Below the pieces are notes generated by a model. The model was given only the letters and a program-made list of their open reading frames with translations. It made no database searches and was not told the origin of the DNA. Below, piece by piece: positions 7,552-15,588 of a DNA stretch of 64,000 bases (positions are counted from its first letter, which is position 1; every line of letters starts with the position of its first letter). Origin of the DNA: RPQJ01 sp963754125 (GTDB taxonomy: Bacteria > Pseudomonadota > Gammaproteobacteria > Steroidobacterales > Steroidobacteraceae); contig CAVWEX010000003.1 of NCBI GenBank assembly GCA_963754125.1, forward strand, positions 1-64,000, read 5' to 3'. Both the position numbers and the translations under genes were made by a program.

Positions 7552-10046
7552 CGGTGGCCTCGCTGCCCTTCGTCCTCCGCAGCCTGCTTCGGGACCTCAA
7601 GTCCGGCGAGCTCGCGGTGCTGCTGCTCGCGCTGCTCGTGGCCGTCGCCTCGCTCACCGCGGTGGGCTTCTTCACCGATCGCGTCGGTCGCGCCGTCACG
7701 CAGCAGGCCGGCGAGGTGCTCGCGGCCGACCTGCGGCTCGAGTCGCCCCGCCCGATCGACGAGGCCTACGACGCCGAGGCCGTGCGCCGCGGCCTCGAGG
7801 TGGCGCGAATACTCTCCATGCCGAGCGTGGTGTTCCACGGGGAGGACTCCTCGCTCGTGGCGCTGCGCGCGGTGGGCGAGGGCTATCCGCTGCGCGGCCG
7901 GCTCAAGATCGCCGACGAGCCCTTCGGCCCGGCGCGGCCGACCGACGCCATTCCCGCGCCCGGCGAGGCCTGGGCCGATTCGCGCCTGCTCGCGCGGCTC
8001 GGCGTGCCGGTGGGCGCCTCGCTCACCGTGGGCGCGCACTCGGTCAAGGTCACGCAGGTGCTCGACTACCGTCCCGACCAGGGCGCGGGCTTCGGCGACC
8101 TCTCGGCGACGCTCATGATCAATCTCGCCGACGTGCCGGCCACCGAGCTCATCCAGCCCGGCAGCCGCGTGAGCCGCGCCGTGCTGTTCGCGGGCGCTCC
8201 GGCGGACGTCGCGGCCTTCCGCGAGCAGCTCAAGGCCACGAAGCAGCCGGGCGAGCGGCTGCAGGCGATCGAGGACGCGAGCCCGCAGATCCGTGCGTCC
8301 TCCGACCGCGCGGGCCGGTTCCTGTCGCTCGCGAGCCTGGTGAGCGTGCTGCTCTCGGCCGTGGCCGTCGCGATGGCGGCGCGCCGCTACGCCGCGCGGC
8401 ACCTCGACACCGTGGCGCTGATGAAGTGCATGGGCGCCTCGCAGGGCTTCGTGCTGCGCCAGACGGTGGTGCAGCTGGTGACCATCGCGGTGCTGGTCAC
8501 GCTCGCCGGAACGGCGCTCGGCTACCTCGCACAGGCCGGGCTCGCCTGGCTGCTGCGCGACCTGATCCGCAGCGACCTGCCGCCGCCCGGCGTGGCGACG
8601 GCGTGGCTCGGGTTCGTCACCTCCGTGACCATCCTGGTCGGCTTCGCGCTGCCGCCGCTGCTGCAGCTGAAGCGCGTGCCGCCGGCGCGCGTCCTCCGGC
8701 GCAACCTCGAGCCGCCGCCGCTGCGCTATGCCGCGGTGTACGTGTTCGCGATCGGCGCCGTGCTCGCGCTGCTCTACTGGCTGGTGCGCGATCCGAGACT
8801 CGTCACCGTCGTGGCGGCAGGAATCGGCGGCACGTTCCTCGCGCTCGCCGCGGCGGGCTGGCTGCTCGTGAAGGCGCTCGCGCCGCTGCGCCGCGGCGTC
8901 GGCGTCGCCTGGCGCTACGGCCTCGCCAACATCGCGCGCCGCGGCCGCGACAGCGTGGTGCAGATCGTGGCCTTCGGGCTCGGGCTCATGGTGCTGCTGC
9001 TGCTCGCGCTGGTGCGTGACGACCTGCTGCGCGACTGGCGCGCGAGCCTGCCCGACGACGCGCCGAACTACTTCATGATCAACATCCGCCCGGACGAGGG
9101 CGATGCCGTGCGCGCGTTCTTCCGCGAGCGCGGACTGCCGCCCACCGAACTCGTGCCGCTGGTGCGCGCGCGGCTCACCGCCATCAACGACGTGCCGGTG
9201 GACCGGATCCGCTTCGAGGGCGACCGCGCCCAGGACTTCGTCGAGCGCGAGGCCAATCTCACCTGGGCGCGGACGCTGCGCGACGACAACCGCCTGCTGA
9301 GCGGCAGCTGGTGGACCGACGGCGACGACGGCGGCCCGCGCGTGTCCGTGGAGCAGGAGTACGCCGAGCGGCTCGGACTCAAGCTCGGCGACACCGTCAC
9401 CTACGACGTGGCCGGCGAGCCCATCACCGCCACGATCACCAGCCTGCGCGAGGTGCGCTGGGATTCCTTCCAGCCGAACTTCTTCATGGTGTTCTCGCCC
9501 GGCGTGCTCGACGACGTCACCGGCACGCTGATCACCAGCGTGCACGTCGAACCCGGCCAGCGACCGGCGCTGGTGGATCTCGTGCGGCAGTTCCCGGAGG
9601 TGACCATCATCGACCTCGACGCGTTGCTCTCGCAGGTGCGCGACGTGATGGACAAGGCCGCGCTCGCCGTGCAGTACGTGTTCCTGTTCACGCTCGCGGC
9701 GGGTCTCATGGTGCTGCTCGCCGCGGTGCAGGCCACGCGCGACGAGCGCCGCTACGAGAGCGCCATGCTGCGCACGCTCGGGGCGAGCCGCCGCGTCGTG
9801 TTCCAGGGCGTGGCCGCGGAGTTCACCGCGCTCGGACTGCTCTCGGGCCTGCTCGCCGCCGCCGGGGCGACCGTGGTGGGCTACTTCCTCGCGCGCGAGG
9901 TGTTCAACCTCGAGTACTCGCCCGATCCGTGGGTGTGGGTGTTCGGCATCGTCGGCGGGGCGCTGCTCGTGGGCGTCGCGGGTGTGCTCGCGGCGCGCTC
10001 GGTGGTGACGCAGCCGCCGGCGGCGACGCTCAGGCAGGCGCAGTAA
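7548..10046 (+). CDS. ybbP: FtsX-like permease (YbbP family)
   Basis: Large inner-membrane partner of the ATPase just upstream, 832 residues. It has the duplicated FtsX layout: an N-terminal membrane helix (LAVLLLALLVAVASL), a large periplasmic domain, then groups of helices at about residues 255-400 and 425-490, a second periplasmic domain, and a final helix group from about residue 700 (YVFLFTLAAGLMVLL to VLAARSV). The start is a GTG that overlaps the ATPase stop. The substrate is not evident; in E. coli the module is linked to tesA by position only. Confidence 0.92.
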   Translation: MTVASLPFVLRSLLRDLKSGELAVLLLALLVAVASLTAVGFFTDRVGRAVTQQAGEVLAADLRLESPRPIDEAYDAEAVRRGLEVARILSMPSVVFHGEDSSLVALRAVGEGYPLRGRLKIADEPFGPARPTDAIPAPGEAWADSRLLARLGVPVGASLTVGAHSVKVTQVLDYRPDQGAGFGDLSATLMINLADVPATELIQPGSRVSRAVLFAGAPADVAAFREQLKATKQPGERLQAIEDASPQIRASSDRAGRFLSLASLVSVLLSAVAVAMAARRYAARHLDTVALMKCMGASQGFVLRQTVVQLVTIAVLVTLAGTALGYLAQAGLAWLLRDLIRSDLPPPGVATAWLGFVTSVTILVGFALPPLLQLKRVPPARVLRRNLEPPPLRYAAVYVFAIGAVLALLYWLVRDPRLVTVVAAGIGGTFLALAAAGWLLVKALAPLRRGVGVAWRYGLANIARRGRDSVVQIVAFGLGLMVLLLLALVRDDLLRDWRASLPDDAPNYFMINIRPDEGDAVRAFFRERGLPPTELVPLVRARLTAINDVPVDRIRFEGDRAQDFVEREANLTWARTLRDDNRLLSGSWWTDGDDGGPRVSVEQEYAERLGLKLGDTVTYDVAGEPITATITSLREVRWDSFQPNFFMVFSPGVLDDVTGTLITSVHVEPGQRPALVDLVRQFPEVTIIDLDALLSQVRDVMDKAALAVQYVFLFTLAAGLMVLLAAVQATRDERRYESAMLRTLGASRRVVFQGVAAEFTALGLLSGLLAAAGATVVGYFLAREVFNLEYSPDPWVWVFGIVGGALLVGVAGVLAARSVVTQPPAATLRQAQ

Positions 10047-10334
10047 CGCCGAAGTTGTGGCAGGCGTTCGGTGACGGCTCGCGCCGGCCCGCTGCATGCG
10101 GGCCTCTGCGAACCGCCACCGAGCGCTGGACACGCGGCGCCTGGGCGAGCCCGCCTGCGTCGGGCTCGCACGGCGCAAGGTGCGTTGGCCGGATCCTGGG
10201 GCGAGGGCGGGGGGGTGTCGCGGGCTAGCGATGCCGCTGAACGCGAACGAATGGCCAACTCGCGCCGTCTACCGCCGGCAGCAAATCATTCCGCGGTCGG
10301 TGATGTTGAATCCGGGTGAATCGTCGTGCGCCGT

Positions 10335-10362
10335 GCGAGTCGCCGGTCCGCCGGCGACTCGC
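10335..10362. repeat. Perfect inverted repeat, 12-bp arms, 4-nt loop
   Basis: Arms gcgagtcgccgg and ccggcgactcgc enclose the loop tccg. It folds equally well from either strand and lies between convergent genes, so it could terminate both, but no T-run follows. It may belong to a REP-like element family together with the larger hairpin 17 nt downstream. Confidence 0.7.
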
Positions 10363-10379
10363 CCAGGCGCCGTGTGTCA

Positions 10380-10451
10380 GGCGTGGGATCCGGGCCGGCC
10401 CGACCGAGCATGTCGGCTTTCGCGAGGCCGGGCCGGCCCGGATCCCACGCC
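10380..10451. repeat. Perfect inverted repeat, 23-bp arms, 26-nt loop
   Basis: The arm beginning gcgtgggatccgggcc at 10381 is repeated exactly in reverse complement, ending at 10450, and one further base pair extends it to 10380/10451. The 26-nt loop spans 10403-10428. This is too long and exact to be chance. It may be a REP/BIME-like palindrome, a small non-autonomous element or a bidirectional transcription stop. Confidence 0.75.
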
Positions 10452-10493
10452 CTATCACCACCGGCGAAACGGCGAGCCGACCGGCCGCAGGTT

Positions 10494-11246
10494 CTATTTG
10501 CTCGTCGCCCGGCTGGCGAACTCGAACGGATCCGCCACGCCCTCGAAGATCCGCTCCATCACCCGCCACTCGCGTGCACGCAGCGTCGCGAGGAACTCGT
10601 CTGCGCCGTGCATCGCCTCGAACGCGTCGAGGCCACGCTCGAGGAACTCCTGCATCGCGCCGAAGCCGGCCGCGTGGGCCGGCCGGCGCGCCAGGTGAAC
10701 GAGTCCGCGGATCACGGGCTTCCTGACCACGCGGTCGAGGTAGTCGCCGATGACGCCGAGCATCTCGATCTGCCGCTCGCGGTCGGCCCGGCGTCCGGCG
10801 CGGCGATAGCCCTCGGCGTAGGTGTCGACCGTGATCGGGCCGCGGGGCATCACGCGCACCACGTCGGCGTCGAGCTCCTGCGACAGGATCTCGAGCTCGA
10901 TTGCCCGCATCAGCGCGTGCAGCGCCTCCTTCGGCAGCAGCCGCTCCATGACGCGGTGCACGCGCTGCAGGTCGCGGTCGCGCGCCTTCGGGTCGCCGCC
11001 ACCGTACAACTCGTTGAAGAAGAACTCGACGGCGATGCGGTAGCGCGGGTTGGCGCGCAGGTCGGCGTGGCTGCGCAGCAGGCGCTTCGACTGCCAGTGC
11101 TGCAGCTTCACGAGGCGCGCTCGCGCTGCCGGGTCGTCCGCGAACACGCCGCGCAGGGCCGCGTTGCGCTCGAGCAGGCGACCGAGCGTGCCGGGGTCGT
11201 CGCGCCCGCGGCGTTCGTCGCCGATCTCGACGCCGAGGATTTTCAC
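10494..11246 (-). CDS. Conserved protein of unknown function (FFNELYG motif)
   Basis: A soluble 250-residue protein, mostly alpha-helical by composition, with no signal peptide or membrane segment. A central segment FFNELYGGGDPKARDRDL followed by ELEILSQELDADV resembles uncharacterised gammaproteobacterial proteins, but I cannot assign a function. Its start lies 4 nt after the patatin stop, so it is the last gene of a minus-strand run of phasin, patatin and this gene. The context suggests a link to lipid or storage-granule metabolism; that is inference only. Confidence 0.75.
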   Translation of the reverse strand: MKILGVEIGDERRGRDDPGTLGRLLERNAALRGVFADDPAARARLVKLQHWQSKRLLRSHADLRANPRYRIAVEFFFNELYGGGDPKARDRDLQRVHRVMERLLPKEALHALMRAIELEILSQELDADVVRVMPRGPITVDTYAEGYRRAGRRADRERQIEMLGVIGDYLDRVVRKPVIRGLVHLARRPAHAAGFGAMQEFLERGLDAFEAMHGADEFLATLRAREWRVMERIFEGVADPFEFASRATSK

Positions 11247-11250
11247 GGCC

Positions 11251-12486
11251 TCAGCGCAGTGCGTGGAGGGACGACTCGAGCCGGTCGAGCGCCCGGTGCA
11301 GCGAACCGGTGACCGGCTGCATGCGGCGAACGCGATCGCGGACGGCGGCGCCGAAGCTGCGCGAGCGATCCTCGAGGCGGTCGCGCCGCAGGCGGATGCC
11401 GTGCCGGGCGAGGATGGGCTCGAGGCGGTCGGCCTGCGCGAGCAGGTCGCGCCGCGTGCGCTGGTAGGCGTGCTCGGCGAGTCGCTTGCGGTCCGCGTAG
11501 CGGAACACGTTCTTGAAGAACATCTCGTCGTCGCCGCGGTCGGGCTCGAGCAGCAGCACGTCGGTGTTCGGATAGCTCTGCTTGTAGGTGCGCATGCCCA
11601 CCAGCATCCGCGACTGGATCATCGCGCGGAACGTCTGGCTCAGCACCACGGGCAGCCCGCCGTGCGTGAGGTCGAGGTCCTTGCGATGCCCGTTGGCGCG
11701 CGGCGGCACGCTGGCGGCGTCGAAGGCCACCAGCGGGTTGATGCAGATGACGAAGTCGGCGCCTTCGTCGAGCAGCAGCGAGGCGTTCATGGTGCGCATG
11801 AGCGCGCCGTCCACGTAGGTGTGGCCGTCGATCGGCACCGGCGGATAGAGGCCCGGCAGCGCGGTGCTCGCCTGGATCGCGCGCGAGATCGGCACGTGGT
11901 CGAAGCCGGGCTCGCCGAAACGCACCGAGTAGCCGCTGTTGAGCTCGGTGGCGACGATGTACAGGCTGCGCGGCAGCTCGCGGAAGTCGTTCGTGCGGCC
12001 CGGGCCCGTGAACATCTGTGCGAGGAAGCGCTCGAAAGGCCGGTTGTCGCACAGGCCCGTGGGCAGCAGCCGGCCGATCGGGTCGATCGCCTCGGCCCAG
12101 TCCTTGCCGGGGTCGCGCAGGTACTGCTTGCAGATGTCCAGGGCAAGTTCGGGGATCGCGGCGATGCGCGCGCCGTACTCGCGGAATGCGGGTCGCAGGA
12201 ACAGGCCCGGCCGCACGGGATGCTCGGTGGACGCGTTGTGGATGAACACGACGCCCATGTCCGTGGTGTCGTAGCCGTTGACGAGCCCGGCCGCGATCAT
12301 CGCGCCCGAACTCACGCCCACGTACATGTCGAGGGTGGTGAGGTCGAGGCCCTCGAAGGATTCACTGATGGCGTGCAGCGTGCCGACCTCGTAGAACGCG
12401 CCGAGCGGGCCACCGCCCGCCAGTGCGAGCCCGATGCGTCGGCGGCTCGGTGGCGATCGTCGTGCGGCGGGCTGGAGGTCGAGCAT
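11251..12486 (-). CDS. Patatin-like phospholipase
   Basis: Patatin-family acyl hydrolase of 411 residues. The oxyanion motif GGGPLGAFYEVG (about 28-39), the nucleophile motif GVSSG (GxSxG, about 57-61) and the catalytic Asp in DGALMRT form the Ser-Asp dyad. The long C-terminal part (about 290-411) is basic and helical. The family releases fatty acids from phospholipids or neutral lipids. It lies between a phasin-like gene and an unknown gene on the same strand, consistent with turnover of stored lipid. No signal peptide is seen, so it is probably cytoplasmic or membrane-associated. Confidence 0.9.
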   Translation of the reverse strand: MLDLQPAARRSPPSRRRIGLALAGGGPLGAFYEVGTLHAISESFEGLDLTTLDMYVGVSSGAMIAAGLVNGYDTTDMGVVFIHNASTEHPVRPGLFLRPAFREYGARIAAIPELALDICKQYLRDPGKDWAEAIDPIGRLLPTGLCDNRPFERFLAQMFTGPGRTNDFRELPRSLYIVATELNSGYSVRFGEPGFDHVPISRAIQASTALPGLYPPVPIDGHTYVDGALMRTMNASLLLDEGADFVICINPLVAFDAASVPPRANGHRKDLDLTHGGLPVVLSQTFRAMIQSRMLVGMRTYKQSYPNTDVLLLEPDRGDDEMFFKNVFRYADRKRLAEHAYQRTRRDLLAQADRLEPILARHGIRLRRDRLEDRSRSFGAAVRDRVRRMQPVTGSLHRALDRLESSLHALR

Positions 12487-12507
12487 CGGTGTGGCTCCGT
12501 CCTCTGC

Positions 12508-13020
12508 TCAGCGGGCCGTCTTGGCGCGGGCCCGGCGCCTGGCCGGGGCCTTGCCGGCCGACCGCTTGGCGCGCGCCTGCTTCGCCGACAGGGTCTTGAC
12601 GGTGGCGTTCAGTTCGGCGACGCGCCGGGTGAGGACGCGGATTTCCTCGGCGGTCGGCACGCCGAGCTGGTTCATCGCCTTGTGGACGCGACTCTGGAAC
12701 AGCGCCTCGAGGTTGTCCCAGGTCTCCGTGGCCTGGTCCCGGGCCGAGCCGAATTTCGCCTGCACGGATTCCTGCGCCGTCTCGAAGGCCTCGCGGATCA
12801 TTTCCTCGGCATTCGAGCGCGAGCGCGTCAGCAACTTGAAGCCGTCGGCCACCGCGTCCTGGAAGGCCGCCGGGCCCTCCTTCTGCGCCTTGGCGACGGC
12901 GCCCATGCCGGCGAGCCAGATCTGCTGCACGTTCTCGATCAGCGCACCCTGCGTCGTCGTCGCCCGGGTCCGCGCCTTCTTGGTGCGGGACTTGACCGTC
13001 TTCTTTTTGCGCGTCGCCAT
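12508..13020 (-). CDS. Phasin-like polyhydroxyalkanoate granule protein
   Basis: A 170-residue protein with a Lys/Arg-rich N-terminus, a helical phasin core (about residues 20-125, containing QQIWLAGMGAVAKAQKEGPAAF) and an Ala/Lys/Arg-rich tail, the pattern of PhaF/PhaI granule proteins. Phasins coat PHA granules, and the basic tail of PhaF-type proteins binds DNA. The start MATRKKKTV is preceded by a GAGGGGG-type ribosome site. No PHA synthase is in the window. It leads the patatin-containing run. Confidence 0.85.
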   Translation of the reverse strand: MATRKKKTVKSRTKKARTRATTTQGALIENVQQIWLAGMGAVAKAQKEGPAAFQDAVADGFKLLTRSRSNAEEMIREAFETAQESVQAKFGSARDQATETWDNLEALFQSRVHKAMNQLGVPTAEEIRVLTRRVAELNATVKTLSAKQARAKRSAGKAPARRRARAKTAR

Positions 13021-13061
13021 CGAAGCCCCCTCGCGGCCGGTGCCGCAGCTGGAATGCCCGT

Positions 13062-13394
13062 CTATTGTGGCCGATTCCGCGCCCTTTGCTGCACTGTGTC
13101 AATCCGAGGTCTAGGTAATTTCCACAGCGCCAGCGTGCCCACGACCGTCGCGAGCAGCAGCTTCTCGAACTCGGCCGGGAAGCGATTCTCGGCCGCGGCC
13201 GGCGATGGCACGAGAGCCCGGTCCGCGATCATCCCGAAGTGCACCTGCCTCGCGTTGGACAGGAGGCTGATGCCGGGGTTGGTCGAGCCGCTCTGCGGCA
13301 CCCGGAAATTCGCTTCGGTCACGCGCTGCCCGCAGATGTAGAGCGGCGCCTGCAACTCGTCCTTGCTGGCCGGCGACCGAGGCGCGTGAAGCAC
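13062..13394 (-). pseudogene. C-terminal fragment resembling wax ester synthase/DGAT
   Basis: The open frame has strongly G/C-biased third codon positions up to about 13110, so it was probably coding. PLYICGQRVT followed about 30 residues later by HFGMIADRALVP matches the usual C-terminal region of bacterial wax ester synthase/diacylglycerol acyltransferases. The catalytic HHxxxDG region is absent: only about 110 residues remain. Weak coding-like sequence (FRRMIEQRLP) continues in another frame to about 13480. It sits back to back with the fatty acyl-CoA reductase whose product such an enzyme would esterify. I read it as a degraded or internally deleted gene. The assignment is by eye and moderately uncertain. 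Confidence 0.45.
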
Positions 13395-13548
13395 GGCAAT
13401 CGCTGCTCGATCATGCGGCGGAAGTCGTCATCCGGGTCCTTCCCGCGCCCGCGCGCCACGTTGACCTGCAACCGCCCCGCCCCTAAGGTAGCCGCAAAAC
13501 GAGCGGTCGCGAAACGCGGCGCTGCCGTCCATCGCTGGGGAGAAATAA
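13395..13548. other. Region between the acyltransferase fragment and the acyl-CoA reductase
   Basis: Possible remnant of the 5' part of the acyltransferase gene on the minus strand, plus the upstream region of the reductase. A ribosome site ggggag lies 9 nt before the reductase ATG. No promoter can be named with confidence. Confidence 0.35.
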
Positions 13549-15546
13549 ATGACCTACTTCGTGACCGGCGCGACCGGATTCATCGGCCGCTTCCTGGTGC
13601 AGTCGCTGCTCGCACGGGGCAAGGGCACGGTGTACGTGCTCGTGCGGCCCAAGTCGCTCGGCAAGCTCGACGAGCTGCGCGAGTTCTGGGGAAAGGAGAG
13701 CATCCGTCGCGTCGTGCCCGTGAAGGGCGACCTCGGGCAGCCGAAGCTCGGCGTGTCGAAGGGCGACCTCGCGAAGCTCAAGGGCAAGGTCAAGCATTTC
13801 TTCCACCTCGGGGCCGTGTACGACCTCGAGGCCAGCGCCGAGACCATGCACGAGGCGAACATCGTAGGCACCCAGACGGCGCTCGCTTTCGCCGAGGCCG
13901 TGAACGCCGGCTGCTTCCACCTCGTCAGCTCGATCGCGGCCGCGGGCCTCTACCGCGGCACGTTCACCGAGGACATGTTCGAGGAGGCCGAGGACCTCGA
14001 CCACCCCTACTACCGCACCAAGCACGATTCCGAGGGCCTGGTGCGCGCCAACGGCCGCATTCCCTTCCGCATCTACCGGCCGGGCGTCGTGGTGGGCCAC
14101 TCGAAGACCGGCTTCATCGACAAGATCGACGGGCCGTACTACTTCTTCAAGGCGCTGCAGAAGATGCGAGAGTCCTGGCCGCGGTGGATCCCGCTGGTGG
14201 GTCTCGAGGGCGGCTACGTCAACCTGGTGCCGGTCGACTACGTTGTCAACGCCATGGTCCACCTCGCGCACCAGCCGAAGCTCGACGGGCGCTGCTTCCA
14301 CCTCACCGATCCCAAGCCCCGGCGGGTCGGGGCGATGCTGAACGTGTTCGCGCGCGCCGCGCACGCGCCTGAGATGGCGTTCCGCCTCGATTCGAAGATC
14401 TTCGCGCTGGTGCCCGAGGGCGTCACGCAGTCGCTGGAGCGCAGCAAGCCGGTCCGCAACGTCGTCAACCAGCTGCTCGGCGACCTGCAGATCCCGAAGT
14501 CGGTGCTGCAGTTCATCAACTACCCGACCCGCTTCGACTCGACCGATACGCAGAAGCTGCTCGAGAAGGCGAAGATCCGGCTGCCGCTGCTGGAGGACTA
14601 TGCCTGGCGCCTGTGGGACTACTGGGAGCGCCACCTCGATCCAGACCTCTCGATCGACCGCAGCCTGCGCGGCGCCGTGAAGGGCAAGGTGGTGGTGATC
14701 ACCGGCGGTTCCTCGGGCATCGGCGAGGCCGCGGCAATGCGCGTCGCGGAGGCGGGCGGCAAGGTGGTGATCGTGGCGCGCGACGAGGAGAAGCTCGCCG
14801 AGGTGCGCGCGAAGATCGTCGCGCTGGGCGGCTTCGCGAAGACTTATTCCTGCGACCTCGGTGACTACGCAGCCAACGACAAGCTCGCGAAGGACATCCT
14901 GAAGGAGTTCGGCCACGTGGACGTGCTGGTCAACAACGCCGGCCGCTCGATCCGCCGCTCGCTGGCGCTCTCCTACGACCGCTTCCACGACTTCGAGCGC
15001 ACGATGCAGCTGAACTACTTCGCCTGCGTGCGCCTGACCATGAACCTGCTGCCGTCCATGACGGCCCGGCGCCGCGGGCACGTGATCAACGTGTCCTCGA
15101 TCGGCGTGCTGTCGAACGCACCGCGCTTCTCGGCCTACGTGGCCTCCAAGGCCGCGCTCGAATCGTTCGCGCGCTGCGCGGCCTCGGAGTTCCACGACGA
15201 GGGCGTGCAGTTCACGATCATCAACATGCCGCTGGTGCGCACGCCGATGATCGCGCCGACCAAGATCTACGAGGGCATGCCGACCATCATCTCGCCCGAC
15301 GAGGCGGCCGACATGATCGCCGACGCGATCATCCGCAAGCCGCAGCGCATCGCCACGCGCCTCGGCGTGATGTCCGAGATCATGCACCTCGTGATGCCGA
15401 AGATGTCCGAGGTGGTGATGAACTCGGCGTACCGCATGTTCCCGGATTCGCCGGCCGCACACGGCAAGAAGGACGGCGAGGAACAGCGGCCGCCGACCAA
15501 GGAGGCGATGATCTTCGCCTCGCTGATGCGCGGCATTCACTGGTAG
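13549..15546 (+). CDS. Bifunctional fatty acyl-CoA/ACP reductase (alcohol-forming, Marinobacter type)
   Basis: A 665-residue two-domain protein. Residues 1 to about 370 form an extended-SDR/NAD-binding_4 domain (TGATGFIGRFLV dinucleotide motif; catalytic YYRTK at about 149-153). Residues from about 375 form a classical SDR domain (TGGSSGIGEAA; NNAGRSIRRSLAL; catalytic YVASK). Order, length and many segments, including NYPTRFD, NNAGRSIRRSLALS and the end MRGIHW, match the Marinobacter reductase that converts fatty acyl-CoA or acyl-ACP through the aldehyde to the alcohol. The alcohol normally feeds wax ester synthesis, and a wax-ester-synthase-like fragment lies just upstream on the other strand. 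Clear ribosome site (ggggagaaata). Confidence 0.92.
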   Translation: MTYFVTGATGFIGRFLVQSLLARGKGTVYVLVRPKSLGKLDELREFWGKESIRRVVPVKGDLGQPKLGVSKGDLAKLKGKVKHFFHLGAVYDLEASAETMHEANIVGTQTALAFAEAVNAGCFHLVSSIAAAGLYRGTFTEDMFEEAEDLDHPYYRTKHDSEGLVRANGRIPFRIYRPGVVVGHSKTGFIDKIDGPYYFFKALQKMRESWPRWIPLVGLEGGYVNLVPVDYVVNAMVHLAHQPKLDGRCFHLTDPKPRRVGAMLNVFARAAHAPEMAFRLDSKIFALVPEGVTQSLERSKPVRNVVNQLLGDLQIPKSVLQFINYPTRFDSTDTQKLLEKAKIRLPLLEDYAWRLWDYWERHLDPDLSIDRSLRGAVKGKVVVITGGSSGIGEAAAMRVAEAGGKVVIVARDEEKLAEVRAKIVALGGFAKTYSCDLGDYAANDKLAKDILKEFGHVDVLVNNAGRSIRRSLALSYDRFHDFERTMQLNYFACVRLTMNLLPSMTARRRGHVINVSSIGVLSNAPRFSAYVASKAALESFARCAASEFHDEGVQFTIINMPLVRTPMIAPTKIYEGMPTIISPDEAADMIADAIIRKPQRIATRLGVMSEIMHLVMPKMSEVVMNSAYRMFPDSPAAHGKKDGEEQRPPTKEAMIFASLMRGIHW

Positions 15547-15588
15547 CACCGGCGGCACGCCGGACGCCCGCCCTACAGGAGGACCTGC

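Larger units (their letters stand above)
10047..10493. other. Non-coding stretch carrying two strong hairpins
   Basis: About 450 bases between the ybbP-like gene and a convergent gene of unknown function. No convincing gene is visible. It contains two perfect inverted repeats, listed separately at 10335-10362 and 10380-10451. Confidence 0.6.
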
